From contig JAQJVL010000533.1 in the NCBI GenBank assembly GCA_035578905.1, positions 228,501 through 292,500 on the forward strand: a DNA stretch of 64,000 nt. Reading direction: 5' to 3'. The notes under the pieces are model-generated. The model made no database searches, had not been told where the DNA came from, and worked only from the letters and a program-made list of their open reading frames with translations. A program made the position numbers and the translations under genes. This document shows positions 24,172 through 37,283 of this stretch, piece by piece (the first letter of the stretch is position 1; every line of letters starts with the position of its first letter). This stretch comes from Stictocephala bisonia. Taxonomy: Eukaryota; Arthropoda; Insecta; Hemiptera; Membracidae.

Positions 24172-27100
24172 ATGTAATATATAATTTAAATAAGCTCATT
24201 GCTATCGAAGAAAGTGTGTTGTACTGTGAATACAATAAAATATAATTAATAAATTTATGAAATATAATGAATACGGTTATTTTGATTTAATTCATCTATC
24301 CTAAAATGTGCAAGTAAATATATTATATTTTCCTACTTTTTGCAATGAAATAAACAAAATTTACTATGAACAAATCTGCATATTTAATTATGACTTAATG
24401 CAATTTGAACATAAGTTTAATTTTCGAGATGCGACGAATTACTAGGAAGTTTTAGTGTTTACTATGCTTGACACTTTCTGACAATAGTATTGTTTGAATA
24501 AACAAAACATTTAAAATCATAAATGAATTTGCAAATCCTTTATTTTGGTCTTTTAAATTAATAATTTAAGTTACGTCCAACGTTTCTGAAAGGCAGTCGG
24601 ATAAATATTGTGAAAATAACGTTTTCATTCTAGATAATCAAACCTCCGACTATTAAATTTCAGGCCAGCCAGTTTTATTTCCAACTGAAGTATTATGTTT
24701 TTATTGCCTATTCAGGGCTGCCTATCGTGTATTGCCTCAGATTATTTTACTATTTCCTTTATACTATTCGAGTATATGACTTGTAAATGTTTTAAATTGA
24801 ATAAACATTATATTTACGTAATTAATTTCTTTTTTCTTTTTTCTTTTTTTTTTTAATATCAGTTATTATCATTATTGATGGTTTTATATTTTGAAAATTC
24901 ATATAAAAAAATACACAAATAGAAATTCATTTTAAACGTGCATGTGTTAATCAATGAAGTATTTTTTATCTCAAATACTCTTAAATTTTAACTAAATTAC
25001 TGCATTTTCAGTTTTTTTGAGCTAAAATGACTATGTAATTGAAAACTAAGTAATTAATATTGATCTTTTAGCTATAAATATGAAATTGATTTTTTTATAC
25101 AAACATTTCCGTTAATAAACCTTAATTAACGATAGTAAAAAGCCTTAAAAATTCCTAGGATACGTTTTTTCAGTTAAACAATAATCTTTTTAACAGGATT
25201 TAAAATTGATTAATTTAAAACTCAATACAAATTAGTGTTGAATTTGTTTTAATATATATATATATACGATATATTTAATTCGGATACAATGTGACCTTTA
25301 TTAGTTTCGAGACAACCCACCTTATTTAAAACGACATACCTTATATAGCGTGGTAATATTAAAATTATGTGTTATTTTAAATCGAAGTAAATGTTGTGAA
25401 TTGCCAGCTTGTGAAACTTATATACTGCATTAATTGTTTCTTTAATATATATTTTAATTTATTTTATAAAAATTATATAAATTAGGAAAACTTTTTTCAA
25501 TTAATAATTAACCATTTGCGATAAACGTCAGAATGGTTTTCATTCTCAGATTGTTTTTAAATATTTTTTTCATTTTGAATATAAACTAAAATATGAAGAA
25601 ATATACAAGGGTTTACAAATGTTTTACAGAGGGGCATAAAGTCACAAGGACGTAACCACAAAATACAAAAAGCTGGGTTTGGTAAATACTCAAAACAATT
25701 AAACCACTATGATTATGTAGAGAAATGTAATACATAAAACCCGATATTTACCTTTTAAAAATGTTAATGATGCTACAGGCGAATGTTTCTGGAAAAACGA
25801 GTCATCAAAGATACTAGGGAACACCTCAGCATGCTTCTCGTGCCAATTCCATCACTCGTTGCGCTTGTTAAACCTTGGTCTTCAATCGGTGCTTTTGGCC
25901 TTTGACTTCAAATAATAGTTGGTTAAATGTATAACGTAAAAGCACAATATTAAATTTATTTACTGTATCTCACTCAAATTACTTGCGTTGCTACCAATTT
26001 AATGAACACGCAATTATATAACTTAGTCCATTTCAGACTGTTATTTTAATTTTTATTTATTTATTTTGTTTAACAGCTGAAGATAAATTAAATAAATAAA
26101 GTAACTTCATTAGACTACCATTGAAACCTTCAAGTCCAGTAGAGCGGAGCCGTACAATGTAATGTTGACAACCAACCATGCTGACAACCTTTAAAACATT
26201 ACGATAGATCTAACCTCCTCAATATTACAAACACCGTTGTTTACACTCCAACAGCTATCAACACTTTTTGGAAATCGTTATTTACGCTTCAACAGATGTT
26301 ATTTTTTGACATTTAAATATCACTCCATGTTATTCTAACGACCGAAAAAAGTACTTTGAGGGCTTCCCATACTCTTCAGGGTGAAAATATTTAAGAATTA
26401 AGACCTTATTGCACAAAAAAAGACAATTTTTTATTAATATCTTAACCATTTAGATTTTCCAAGAAATAAGGGAGGAGTTATATATAAGGATTCCTTAGGG
26501 ATTGTACAGTCTGAACTTGAAATGTCAGCTTGTTGGAAATAGTGTGGCCACCATCGAGAAAATCCTTATCATAGGGTTTTCCTCTGACCTAAGAGAGGTT
26601 TAAGTTTGTTAGCAGGACTCTATGTTGGGTGGCTTAGTCAACTTTGAGAGTTCAGCAAGAGGCTTACTTGCTGTGCGTTGTGTTTTAGAAATAAGTTATC
26701 AAAGTGAGCCTTTAATACAAACAAAATTCCATTAAACTTTGTAATGGATCAACTAATATTATGAACTGTCATGAGTATTCGTTTTAATGGCATTTTGCAG
26801 GTTTGCAGATATCACAAGTTAACTAAAATGACATCTGCTGGCGTACATCGTTATGCCTCAAGACTCTTGATGGACATAGTAAATTACCATTTTTTTTTTT
26901 TTTTTTTTTAATTAAAATGCCTTAGTATTTTGTAATACTTATCTTTATATAAATGCTTATTTACGTATATTTATATAAATATTTAAAGTATAATATTTCT
27001 GTAATAATTAAGTGATAATTATCTTTATATATCTTTATTATTTTATTCTTTTCATTTATTTAAGAAATACACCAAATTGTTACGTTTAGTAATAATTGCA

Positions 27101-28093
27101 TTTATCGTATAATTTTTTTCTGTTAATAAGCTATGGCAGACATTTTTATACATAATACAATGAATTTATTCTCGAGTCGCCCAACATAAAGTAACTAATT
27201 TCGAATAGAGAACTAAGAGACCTGGGACATGAGTTTATGTAAAATCCCGAGTGTGACATAATTTGAATATTTACACAAAAGGTCAATTAAATACAGTAAT
27301 TAAACTAGGGTAAAAAATACATTAATGGGCCAGCTTTATAATACATATTTTGTAGGTCGTTGCACTTCAGCTGACCTAAGTTAAAATTTGATGCTTTAAA
27401 ACTGAAAGTCTTCATTTCATGTTACGCGTTTTTACAGAGAACACACAGTGTAACAATACAAATTTATAATGTTACGTACAAGATGAGGGAAATGAGGGTG
27501 CAACACAACTTATTTTATTACATCTGACAAAGTTATTGGACTCGGTCTGCTAGTTTACAACTCTTCTCCCGGGAGCGTATTATTGTACACATTGTTCTCC
27601 TCGTAGACTGTTTTACTTGTAAATTTAAAAACATGTAATTACATTCCTGTTATGGTTAAATATGATAATTTCACATGCAGGATTTATATTATAATCAGAT
27701 GAAAATCATAAATTAAAGTAAAATTAATGTCTTATCAAAATTTGAAAATTATCGATTTTAGAATAATTTATTCAAGATAATTTTATGGACAAATCTAAAT
27801 ATGTGCAATATATAGGCACGATATGACTCGAATTTCTATCAAGATTTGAAAGATCGTAGTTTCTGCCGAAACATATCTATGGATTCGTGTTCGCAGGGTT
27901 ATATTGTCTTGTTTTAAAAAAATTCGGGTTGAAAAAAATATTTCAAATTTAACTATGTTTCTTTCATTTTGTGTAATATGATGATTAAATCAACATTTAA
28001 ATTAAGTTACAACAATATTTTAGTTATTTGAATACAATATTTTACATGCAGTTCTAATAGTGTTGCTATAATATTAGTTCTCAAGAAATATTT

Positions 28094-28097
<4 letters not shown>
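24172..28097. other. Unannotated AT-rich stretch
   Basis: No supported gene. Low-complexity tracts include a pyrimidine run near 24827-24856, a short TA run near 25251-25266 and a T run near 26890-26909. Possible small hairpins, such as GAAAATCCT...AGGGTTTTC near 26560-26582, are unremarkable for this composition. Confidence 0.4.

Positions 28098-28170
<73 letters not shown>
28098..28170. repeat. (TA)n microsatellite
   Basis: About 73 bp of pure alternating TA. The minus-strand frame across it (Ile-Tyr repeats) is an artefact. Confidence 0.98.
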
Positions 28171-28172
<2 letters not shown>

Positions 28173-28899
28173 GTCTAAGTCTAAATTAGTTTGTTGTTTG
28201 AAAATAATTTGAAGTGTTAAGAGTGTTAGAGAAACAAAGACAAGTGTGTTCTCTGAATACATGAGATGTGTAGAAGTTCAAGTGGAAAACCCCGAGAAAA
28301 TATTTAACTTCCCCTGTGCACTTGTTGGTTTGGTTCTTTGACGGTGTTTATTCAACCCTTGAGCATGTAATGCTGTTTAAAACAAAAGAATACTTAGGTA
28401 ATAAGTACAATATTACGAATGTTTAATTTGATTAAAAATTAATTAATAATTTTTATTATTTGTTTAAGGATTTACAATAATTATAAATCTAATATTGTTC
28501 AATTTTATTCTTACATTTATAAAACATAATTCTTACTGTTAAATCAATTAAATTAATTCCAAGCAATAATTTTACACATTGCCAAATCACTGCTGTTTAA
28601 AAATCGAACTTAAATATTTATTTTTACATTTTTTACTGTACCAAAGGCATGTGCTCAAAGTATGATTTATCAAAACAATCCCATTAAACCGGCCCCCAAA
28701 GACATTATGTAAGTACAATATAAATTAGTTTGAGGAGTTTGGAAGATTTTATGGGGAAATCAATCACTGATTTCAAATGATTATCTTCACCATAAGTTTT
28801 AGTCTACAAATGCATTTGAATTTTTCAATGTTGGTTTGGTTTCCTTTAAGAAATTTGTTTTAATATATTTGAGTTAATTTGACTCAAATATGGCAAACT

Positions 28900-29216
28900 T
28901 TAGTGTGCGAGGTGTAGCCATAAAATGTGGATGTTATATTGTGTGACGGTTAGCCATAAAATGTGAATATAGTGCGAGAGGGTTAATCACCAATATTGTA
29001 TGAACAGTGCGAAAGAGTTATCCTCGTAAGTTATGTATATTTAGTGTATGCGACCTACATTATGTGTGAATGTAGGGACGTTTAACCCATGGATGGTACC
29101 TAGTGATCATCATCTCAGTGAGTTATATTTAGTGTATACGACCTACATTATGTGTGAATGTAGGGACGTTTAACCCATGGATGGTACCTAGTGATCATCA
29201 TATCAGTGAGTTATAT
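28900..29216. repeat. 88-bp tandem duplication with degenerate upstream units
   Basis: 29041-29128 and 29129-29216 are nearly identical (landmarks CGACCTACATTATGTGTG, TTTAACCCATGGATGGTACC, TAGTGATCATCAT). Upstream, AGCCATAAAATGTG occurs twice (near 28916 and 28949) with related GTGCGA words, an older degenerate part of the same region. Confidence 0.9.
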
Positions 29217-29687
29217 TATTATTATACTCCGATACCTTCGAAGGCCAAGTTGTTTTTTACCTTTTCAAAGAACAACGAAAAGGTGCAGTAGTGATATATT
29301 GGGGTTTCTTTTACCATCTTATTTGACTCTATTTTACTTCAAAATATATTATGTTTCGACTTTATAGCTCTTACAGATTCAATTAAACTCAAAATCATTT
29401 ATTATTTGTTAAATTGATGTTACTTTGCAGTGCTTTATTAATCTCTCTAGCATATAGAGATCAACTAATTTTATTTGAAAGATCTATTTGAGAGATCAAC
29501 TAATTTTATCATAATGAAATATCATTAATATATGAGTAATCTTAAAGTAACTAACAAACAAAACAACATAAATAAACAAATCAACAAACACCAAGGAAAC
29601 ATAGTTAACAAACAACAAATAACAAATAAAAAATTATAGAAAAATGCACTATCAAAAAGAAATAATAAATCACTATATGAATACAGT

Positions 29688-30106
29688 TGTAATAGTACTA
29701 TTACTGTGTGATATTAAAGTACACACACAATCATAGTACTATTATTGTTTGATATTTTAGTACTATTACTATGTGATATTACAGTCCATACACAATAATA
29801 GTACTATTATTGTGTGATATTACAGTCCACACACTATAATAGTACTATTACTATGTGATATTAGAGTCCACACACAATAATAGTACTATTATTGTGTGAT
29901 ATTACAGTCCACACACTATAATAGTACTATTATTGTTTGATATTTTAGTACTATTACTATGTGATATTACAGTCCATACACAATAATAGTACTATTATTG
30001 TGTGATATTACAGTCCACACACTATAATAGTACTATTACTATGTGATATTAGAGTCCACACACAATAATAGTACTATTATTGTGTGATATTAATATACAC
30101 ACACGT
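29688..30106. repeat. 47-bp palindromic minisatellite in 188-bp higher-order units
   Basis: Monomers of about 47 bp contain the perfect palindrome ATAATAGTACTATTAT followed by TGTGTGATATTA and CAGTCCACACAC. A block including the shortened variant TTTGATATTTTAGTAC starts at 29733 and recurs at 29921, 188 bp (four monomers) later, with the same internal variants. Confidence 0.93.
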
Positions 30107-30799
30107 CATTCACTTGTCAAGTCAAAAAGTGTATTTTTTAAAACCGAAAGTAATTAAAATGTCATCCATATAATATTGTAATTTCCGTAAAATTTCAGAT
30201 AAAGTAATCAAACTTAGTATATCGTTACGGTACCTATAAATCAATATTTTTAGTAACTAATGTTTTTCTGTCATATCAAAGGGATGGCCCGTAAGGGGTC
30301 AGAAGAAAATCTTAAGTAATATCATGTCGAGTAGTGTATCAAAACGACTACTTTGAAAAATGACACTGGTTCAAATTTAGGTACTATATTAGACAGTTAA
30401 TGTTATATTCTTAGCTTAAGTTAGGAAAGTTAAACTATGTAAATGCACACTGGACTTGAGTAATAGTTATTAAGGGTCGATAAGTGACTCTTCTTATCGA
30501 ATGGAGTTTGACAAAAAAATAATAAAGGTAAACATAGGTGAAGATGTGCATAATTTTAAAAGGGTTGCCTAGTCTTATGTACTAATACCCTAAAAAGATT
30601 TATCCAATACAAAATATTAGATTTTCAAATATTGTAATGTATAAACTGAAGGTTATATACAAAATTTTTTAGAGCAGCTGTTTAAATTGTAAAACTTGTT
30701 CATGACTAACTTTACGGGGTATATTTTATATGACAGACATAATGCATATAGCAGCAACTTTTCTGTGATTGAGCACTTAAATTGTGGTCACTAATACAA
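30107..30799. other. Unannotated AT-rich stretch
   Basis: No coding or repeat structure that I can support. Confidence 0.4.
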
Positions 30800-31003
30800 T
30801 GTCTTATTACAACCGAAGATAACGACTGTTCACTATCCACCCCCCCCCCCCAACCAGCCTCCTGTACACTAACATGTATAATCCTCTCAGCTAAAGTAGA
30901 CAAGGACTGTAGACTATCCACCCCAAAACCACCCTCCTGTACACTAACATTTATAGTCCTCTCAGCTACAGTACGATGACGACTGTTGTTTATCCACCTA
31001 CTA
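30800..31003. repeat. 75-bp tandem repeat, about 2.7 copies, with C run
   Basis: CCTCCTGTACACTAACAT recurs at 30858 and 30933, with CTATCCACCCC and CCTCTCAGCTA landmarks. One copy has a run of about 13 C at 30839-30851. The overlapping frames on both strands here are artefacts. Confidence 0.85.
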
Positions 31004-31712
31004 ACCACTTTACAAAATAATGTACTAAGAATATTTAAGAATATTAAACCGTCAAGATCAAAACTACATTGTAAAACTTTAAACCAACGTAATTTTGTTT
31101 TTAATTTTATATACTACTGAACCTATGCTCTCGGTTAAGATTTTCCTCTGATTCCTTGCGAGCCACCCCCCTTATATTACAGAAAAACGGTGGTTAATTT
31201 TAACAACAACAAAAATATACATATACATATTTATAGGTACAGTAATGAAATACGTTTTATTCATTTATCTGTAATAGTCTGGAAATGTTATGAAAAAACA
31301 CCCTATTTATTTATTGATGTTGACTGATGTTCAAATGTTTAACAATCCTTTGACATCATTTCATTGCTTGAAATTTAACTGTGTAACTCAAATGTATACT
31401 TCAAAAAGTTTAAAATACGACAAATCTAATATATAAAACTATTTGGATTGTTTCCAATTAGGCTAGTGAGTGTTAGTTGCAAACATCCATTGTTGAGAAG
31501 TGGTGAGTTTGGCATAAGAGCCACTCTTACGCAATTAGACAAGGTCTGGGGAGCTCTTCAGGAATTCCACTGCTCAAATATAATAAAATAAGAGGTGCAA
31601 CCTTTTGTTGAAAATTAAATCATAGTTCGTCATTCTTATGAGTATGTGTGTTATATTTAAGGTTTAAAAAAAATAAGAAGCAGACAGCCGATCACAGGAC
31701 AGGCAATTTGAT
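31004..31712. other. Unannotated AT-rich stretch
   Basis: No supported features. Confidence 0.4.
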
Positions 31713-32447
31713 TAACGATGGCCTAGAATGAAAACCTTGTAACTCCTAAAAATCAAACTTTAAAGTAGATACATAAAACTTTTTTTGTTGTTAGTATATC
31801 AAAATAAAAAATATATTATTTCAATTATATTTTAAATATATTTAAATTTTTTATTGTTTATCACAAATATACTATAGAAATCAACATAAAATAAATAATT
31901 TAACATCAATCTTGACTTACGAGGTTTTCCAATTTAAGTTACGTATTTATCATTTCTAAATTGTGATTTACAAGGTTTTCTTACTGTTTCCTAATGGGAT
32001 GAGATCAACTCTACAATGACAAGTTTAAACACGTAAACGTCTCATATCTGTCTTACAAGTTTTTTTTTCACTGTGTGATTAACAGAATTAAATATACGAG
32101 GTTTTCTGTATTGATTCAATGAAACAGTTAATTACTTATATAATAACTGGTAAATAATTCAAATTGAATTTTTTAAAGAGTCAAGGTAATTGCCTCATAA
32201 CTACTGAGAATAGTAATAAGCTGGAAAACATCAATTTATAATTACAAATTAATAAACTCATAGAATTCTCACAATACACGAGATCTTACACTGAACGTGG
32301 TTGGCAACAAGTGTACGATAGGTACCAGTTTGATTTTTGGACGATAGGTACCACCACTGACAAAAAAGGTTTTTCTCCATGGATCTGGCCGTTTTTTTTT
32401 CATTCTTTTTATCAATGGTACAAGGTTTTTATTCTAGGCCACCGTTA
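31713..32447. mobile_element. 735-bp element with 29-bp terminal inverted repeats
   Basis: The left end TAACGATGGCCTAG, continuing through GAAAACCTTGTA (31713-31741), is the reverse complement of 32419-32447 with two mismatches. The inner end of the TIR (ACAAGGTTTT) recurs inside the element in variant form: near 31919, 31970, 32060 and 32095 as TTACGAGGTTTTC-like words. Subterminal repeats of this kind are typical transposase binding sites in DNA transposons. No transposase remains, and the 102-codon minus frame at 32445-32753 is unrelated and AT-rich. I could not define a target-site duplication, so the superfamily is unassigned. Confidence 0.75.
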
Positions 32448-34100
32448 TAAAGAATAGCAGTGTAGAGTCTGCAGGAAAAAAGCCCTTAGTATCACACAAA
32501 AGGTAAACCAATAACACAATAATAGTACAAAACTTGCAAGCCAGTAATAGTTAGATGTTATGCACAACATCAAAACATAATAAGAGTCTGTAAAAATAGT
32601 ACGTACCCTATTTGTGGAAACAGAATAATAATACCAATAATGACAAAATAGTACACAAGAAAAAACTAAACTAAAAATAAATAAAATTGAGAAGTAGACG
32701 AAAAAATAAAATATTTTAATTTTTTCAGGTGCAATTTTAATAATAATCAACAAAAATCAAGGCACCGTAGAGTGATTAATGAATAAACGCACACATTTAC
32801 AAAAAAATAATACGTGAGAAAGGTTAAGTAAAAAATAAAAATAGTATGACTAGTAAACACAATTAGTTCACAATATGCAAACAATACATTTAGAGCTCAC
32901 GATTACACTCACAGCACTGCGGTTGTGTTTAACTGCAACATCTGTATTGCTAACCCATATTTATGATCGTTGTGTATGGTTGATTTGAGTATGTAAAAAT
33001 ATTATGCTTTAAAATTTATAAACGAAAAATGCTACTTTATTTTATTAAAGTCTATACACTATCATTTAGACTTTTAATTGGTACGCAAATAAGTCCTCCA
33101 TACAGTGAGTTTAATAAGTTAGCCATATTTAGATAGCAGGAGATCCTTTAAAACTCGTCTATACGACGCGAGACTCGGAGTGTTGCCATTTTCAAATCCA
33201 AGAAAAGCGTTAAAATATTGCATTATAAAAGTATATCTGTTTGATTTTATTTTATATCACTGTGTGAATTTTCAACTGATCAAACAGCTGTACTAGTCGA
33301 TTCATTAACTGCCACTTTCACCAATGCCGAGAATTATTTTAACTAATTAATTAGACCTACACAATGTTGCTGTTTACTATCAATTCAGTTGGTAATGTGT
33401 GTTTCCATTAGTTTAATTAATTTATCCTTTTCATCCCTAGAAATGTTCATGATTTATTCTAAATTTAAGGGCGAATGTATTCAAACACACAGTTAGATTT
33501 GTTTAAATCTACAGTTTAAACTTACAACTCAAGACTAAGCCAAAATCTATTGTACAATACATTAACAACTAAATACTTCATGTTAGTAAAGTTTATTTAG
33601 TATGTTAGCTAAATGTTAATATAGAGTTAAACTAAAAGACAAACATAATATAATTTTGCGATCCCTTTTTAGTCAAACTGTTATCCAAGATAATTATTAC
33701 TTTGTATGGTTACGCGTTGAATATTTTTCATTGTTATTCGGTGTCCTAACAATAATGCATTTTTTGGCACAAATACAAACTACTTCATCCTTGTTCTTGT
33801 ACTCAGGCAGTTCCGAAGGTTTGGCCTGAATTACTTATCACTTAGTCAATTTTAGCCGAGCTAAGATCTGTAGTTAAAAGCCAATCATATACTACCCTTA
33901 TAAATAAGATCGTTTGTTTAGGATCGGACCATTTGAGAGTGTGTGGATAATGAAGTCTCTAGTTGAAATTCGAATGTTTGTTTTCGGAATTCTACGTGCG
34001 AGTACATTTCTATTGTCATGTGCGTGAAAAAAATATATTAATAAATACCAATAATTTTTAAACATTCTATTAATATATATTTATTAGAATAGATTTAGGA
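32448..34100. other. Unannotated AT-rich stretch
   Basis: No coding or repeat structure that I can support. Confidence 0.4.
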
Positions 34101-34458
34101 GACATTTTCCGTTAATTCACTACCACTACTTTTTCCATTACTTCACTATTACTATTTTCTGTATCGCAATTACGGTTAGGTTAGGTTAGGTCAGGTCAGG
34201 TTAGGTTAGGTGGCTAATAAAGTTGATCACAAACTGATAAATCCAATAACTGACTTACTGCCGAATCCAATAACTGACTCCGTGTGTATGTTCTTGGAAA
34301 GCGATAAGATAAGGCCAGCGATATCGGATTACTAGCGGATAAGGAATAGCATAGTAAAAAATGATTGGTGAACAGTTTTTAGAGCAATAGAATATTTGTC
34401 AAGTGGTAGTGAAATAACGGCAAAACAAATTACAGTAGTGTACTAACGGAAAAGGTCC
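34101..34458. repeat. Dispersed repeat family R, copy B
   Basis: Counterpart of 20017-20324 (see that entry). It is longer because of a partial duplication of CACTACCACTACTTTTTCCAT-like words and an expanded telomere-like tract at 34176-34210. Confidence 0.8.
34176..34210 (+). repeat. TTAGG/TCAGG telomere-like tract
   Basis: Seven contiguous pentamers on the + strand: three TTAGG, two TCAGG, two TTAGG. TTAGG is the usual arthropod telomere unit and TCAGG the variant known from some beetles. It is interstitial, inside repeat family R. Confidence 0.9.
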
Positions 34459-36090
34459 GATTTGTGTTTTATGTACTCCTATATCAGTGCTCCTATTAAA
34501 AAAATAAATAAAAAATTTCATTGTCATGTTCCTAAAGGCAATATTTCTTAGTTGTGTAAAATCGAACAACAATGACCGAACTGCCCTGGTACATTTATTG
34601 AACAAAATATTATACTCACTGCAAAAATGTGTCGTTCTCAAAGAATCTTTGAAAGAGTAGCCTCCCTATCTAACCAATCAACACACAAACTGTCATATTA
34701 CCATGGAATTAACGTTTTAATGAGATATTTCACTCTAGTTAAACCTTTAGTTTCAATTTAAATAAACACCACTTCAATTGCATTCAATTATTCAAATACA
34801 TAACTTATAATGAATGGATAAAAATAATCAACTACAAAATAACTCAATAACTAACTCTGTGTAAATGGTTTGAAACTGTTTAGATAATTTTCATAATACA
34901 GGAGTTTATTATTTTAATATACCTAATTTATAAATTGTGATGAAAACACGAAGTAACAAACAAATGTTATCAATGATGAAATTGAAGTTTATCTTCATGG
35001 ACTGCTAAGACCACTAATTTGCTCCAAGATACTGACTACACAATAATAGGATTTTACTCTCATTTAAGGAGTAAGTTAAGCCCATGACGCTGTCATAAGC
35101 ATTCATTTATTACGTCGGTGATGGTTATAAACAAATTACAGCTACTGCACACTATCGTACATATCTAGTAGTGCACACCGTGTTATTACATTGTGTTATT
35201 ACAGCCCCCGGACCATTACGTGACTAAACTACCAAGCTATGTATGGACAAATTGGACTGATTGTATCTGTTTGTAATATTCTGTTTGGATGTAATTATTT
35301 TATTACATATTAATTCATTTGTAACTATAAATTACATAACCTCTTCAAGCATGATGGCAGCATACGTGTACGGCTAATTTAAGCTTCATAAAAATCTAAC
35401 AATCGTTTCCTGGGACCCAAATCTGCATGGAGGCATCACTTGTGGCCAGTTGAGTTAGTTTGAGCAATTCCCACTAGATTGCGACACTTTCTCAGTTCAA
35501 TACAGCAATTTAAGGTTAGTCGAACATGTGCAGTGCAGGTCTGTGATTTTGGCAAAGTTTCAAGTTGTTTGTTATGAATCACCCACGTGGTATGAAGGTA
35601 AGAGAAATATCCTACTATTTTGTAACACATAAGCTATAGAATAACCTGTAAGACTTAAGTTTTGTGATGTAAACAAGGGTAATATTACAAAGAGTTCACC
35701 TGGCCTCACTTGTGCCTTCCATACAATGATGGACCTCCATTTTTGGGCCAAGAAGTTGCCACCAATGCACGGATGCCACATCCGTGTACATCAGTAGCTG
35801 TCCTCATTCGTGTCTAGCATACAAAAGAGGAAATATGGACCGCAGCACCTGCAATTAATTCTAGAAGTGCCTATAAACGATGTCATTGTCACTGTACTCT
35901 TATCTACCGCTTTATTAACGTCAATGATGAAAATATTAATTAATATGTTGAGATCGGTGCCGAACCCAAATATTAAGAGACATAGACATGTTTTGTTATT
36001 TGTAAAGTCAGTTTAAGCTTTTTTTCAGTGAGAATTAAGAAGCAAAAATCCAAATTAAATATTGAAATACTGACACAGATTGCTTTGTTT
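34459..36090. other. Mostly unannotated stretch
   Basis: Short frames on both strands at 35436-36016. The patch 35690-35800 is open in more than one frame and GC-richer than its surroundings. I cannot tie it to a family. No repeat was found. Confidence 0.35.
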
Positions 36091-36094
36091 TCAG

Positions 36095-36285
36095 ATGCGA
36101 TATGTCGGATAAAGGTTTGCGCCCATCCCGCTTTTACTCGCAATTCGGTGCTGATTTTCTCCTGGCAGATTTCCCATCCGGTTCGGAGCAAGAAGAAGAT
36201 GAGAACAAAAAGAACACGCTATATGTGTGTAAAATGCAATGAACCAGTTTGCCCCGTGTATGGAAAATTTCCATTTCATTGCTGA
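36095..36285 (+). pseudogene. Possible piggyBac-type transposase relic
   Basis: Two overlapping + strand frames. One runs from an ATG at 36102 to a stop at 36240-36242 (46 residues), begins MSDKGLRPSRFYSQFGADF and becomes acidic (GSEQEEDENKK). An acceptor-like TTTGTTTTCAG ends at 36094. The other frame reads KRTRYMCVKCNEPVCP near 36205-36255, matching the T-x-Y-x-C-x2-C-x4-C pattern of the Cys-rich tail of piggyBac-derived transposases. If both belong to one element, an acidic N-terminus has been joined to the C-terminal zinc-binding tail with most of the catalytic core missing and the frame shifted. The alternative is chance. The Cys-rich resemblance is the stronger part. Confidence 0.35.
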
Positions 36286-37116
36286 AGATTGTGAAGAAGC
36301 TTTATAAAACTTCAAAAAAGACTTGTTTTAGTAGCTAAGAGCTCCTGTAAACCATGTTTGTTTTACTAATTTGTGTAAATACAGTATACATTTTTATTTA
36401 TTGCATTTTTTTACCGGGCATCATATGTGGAAATATGCATTTATGGCAGCAAAAATGTATTTGCAGCAGATGGCAACATTTGTGGACAGCATGCATTACA
36501 GGTAAGTTTTTAAGCTGTGCCATGGAGTCTACATTTGCATACAAGACACATTTGTGGACAAGTAAATATTTTGTTATACATATGTTATATGCTCACAACA
36601 ACAAATTAAATATACTTATTTTAAAATGCTGAATCCAAAAAAACCATTGATTTTTTTTCCACATTTTTGTAATGCATGCATGAAGAGGATAAAATTATTT
36701 AATTCCTCTAAAAAGCTACGGTAGCATACTAGTTTTCTTAAATATGCGTTTAAATTCTGTGAAAATTTTATTGGGTAAAAATAGTTGAATTTATTTAAAT
36801 GACACTAAATAATGCTTTGTTTACTAGAAAATTTAGATGTTTTTTTAAGCTTTAAAAAATATACCTTATGAATTATGTTTGTTGTTTCCTTTAACGGAAA
36901 AGACCTTATTCACTTCATAAAACCTGAAGACTGTGCACGTTAAGTGACAGAATATCGTATGACTTTTGGTGGGGAGTCCCAATTAAGACACAGTTTTCCT
37001 CTCCTAAAGATTAACCGATTCGTAGTCATAATGGATCATTGGCTTAGCGTGATTTCTGAGTAACACAGAGGTAATTGATACAACAGAAACTGAACCCAAA
37101 TTGGCTTCAATACAGG
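36286..37116. other. Unannotated stretch
   Basis: A 92-codon frame at 36354-36632 has degenerate internal words (ATTTGTGGACA, ATTTATGGCAGCA) and a donor-like CAGGTAAGT near 36499-36507. There is no domain. Probably non-coding. Confidence 0.3.
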
Positions 37117-37283
37117 AGGCTTGTCAAATTGAAGGTGAGTGGGAGACCTGTCAGTAACTGTGAAGGCTGGAGAGGAGGCCAGTCAAATTGAAAAGTATGA
37201 GGGTGAGTGGGAGGCCTATCAGTAACTGAGAAGGCTGGAGAGTTGGCCTGTCATATTGGTGAGTGTAAGGTCTATCAGTAACC
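37117..37283. repeat. Degenerate tandem repeat with GGTGAGT words
   Basis: About three copies of a 57-68 bp unit (GGTGAGTGGGAG, CCTGTCAGTAACTG, GAAGGCTGGAGAG, GGCCTGTCAAATT). GGTGAGT starts near 37134, 37202 and 37259. Confidence 0.8.

Noticed and set aside
28074..28262. Ile-Tyr repeat protein frame on the minus strand
   Set aside because: It is the (TA)n tract.
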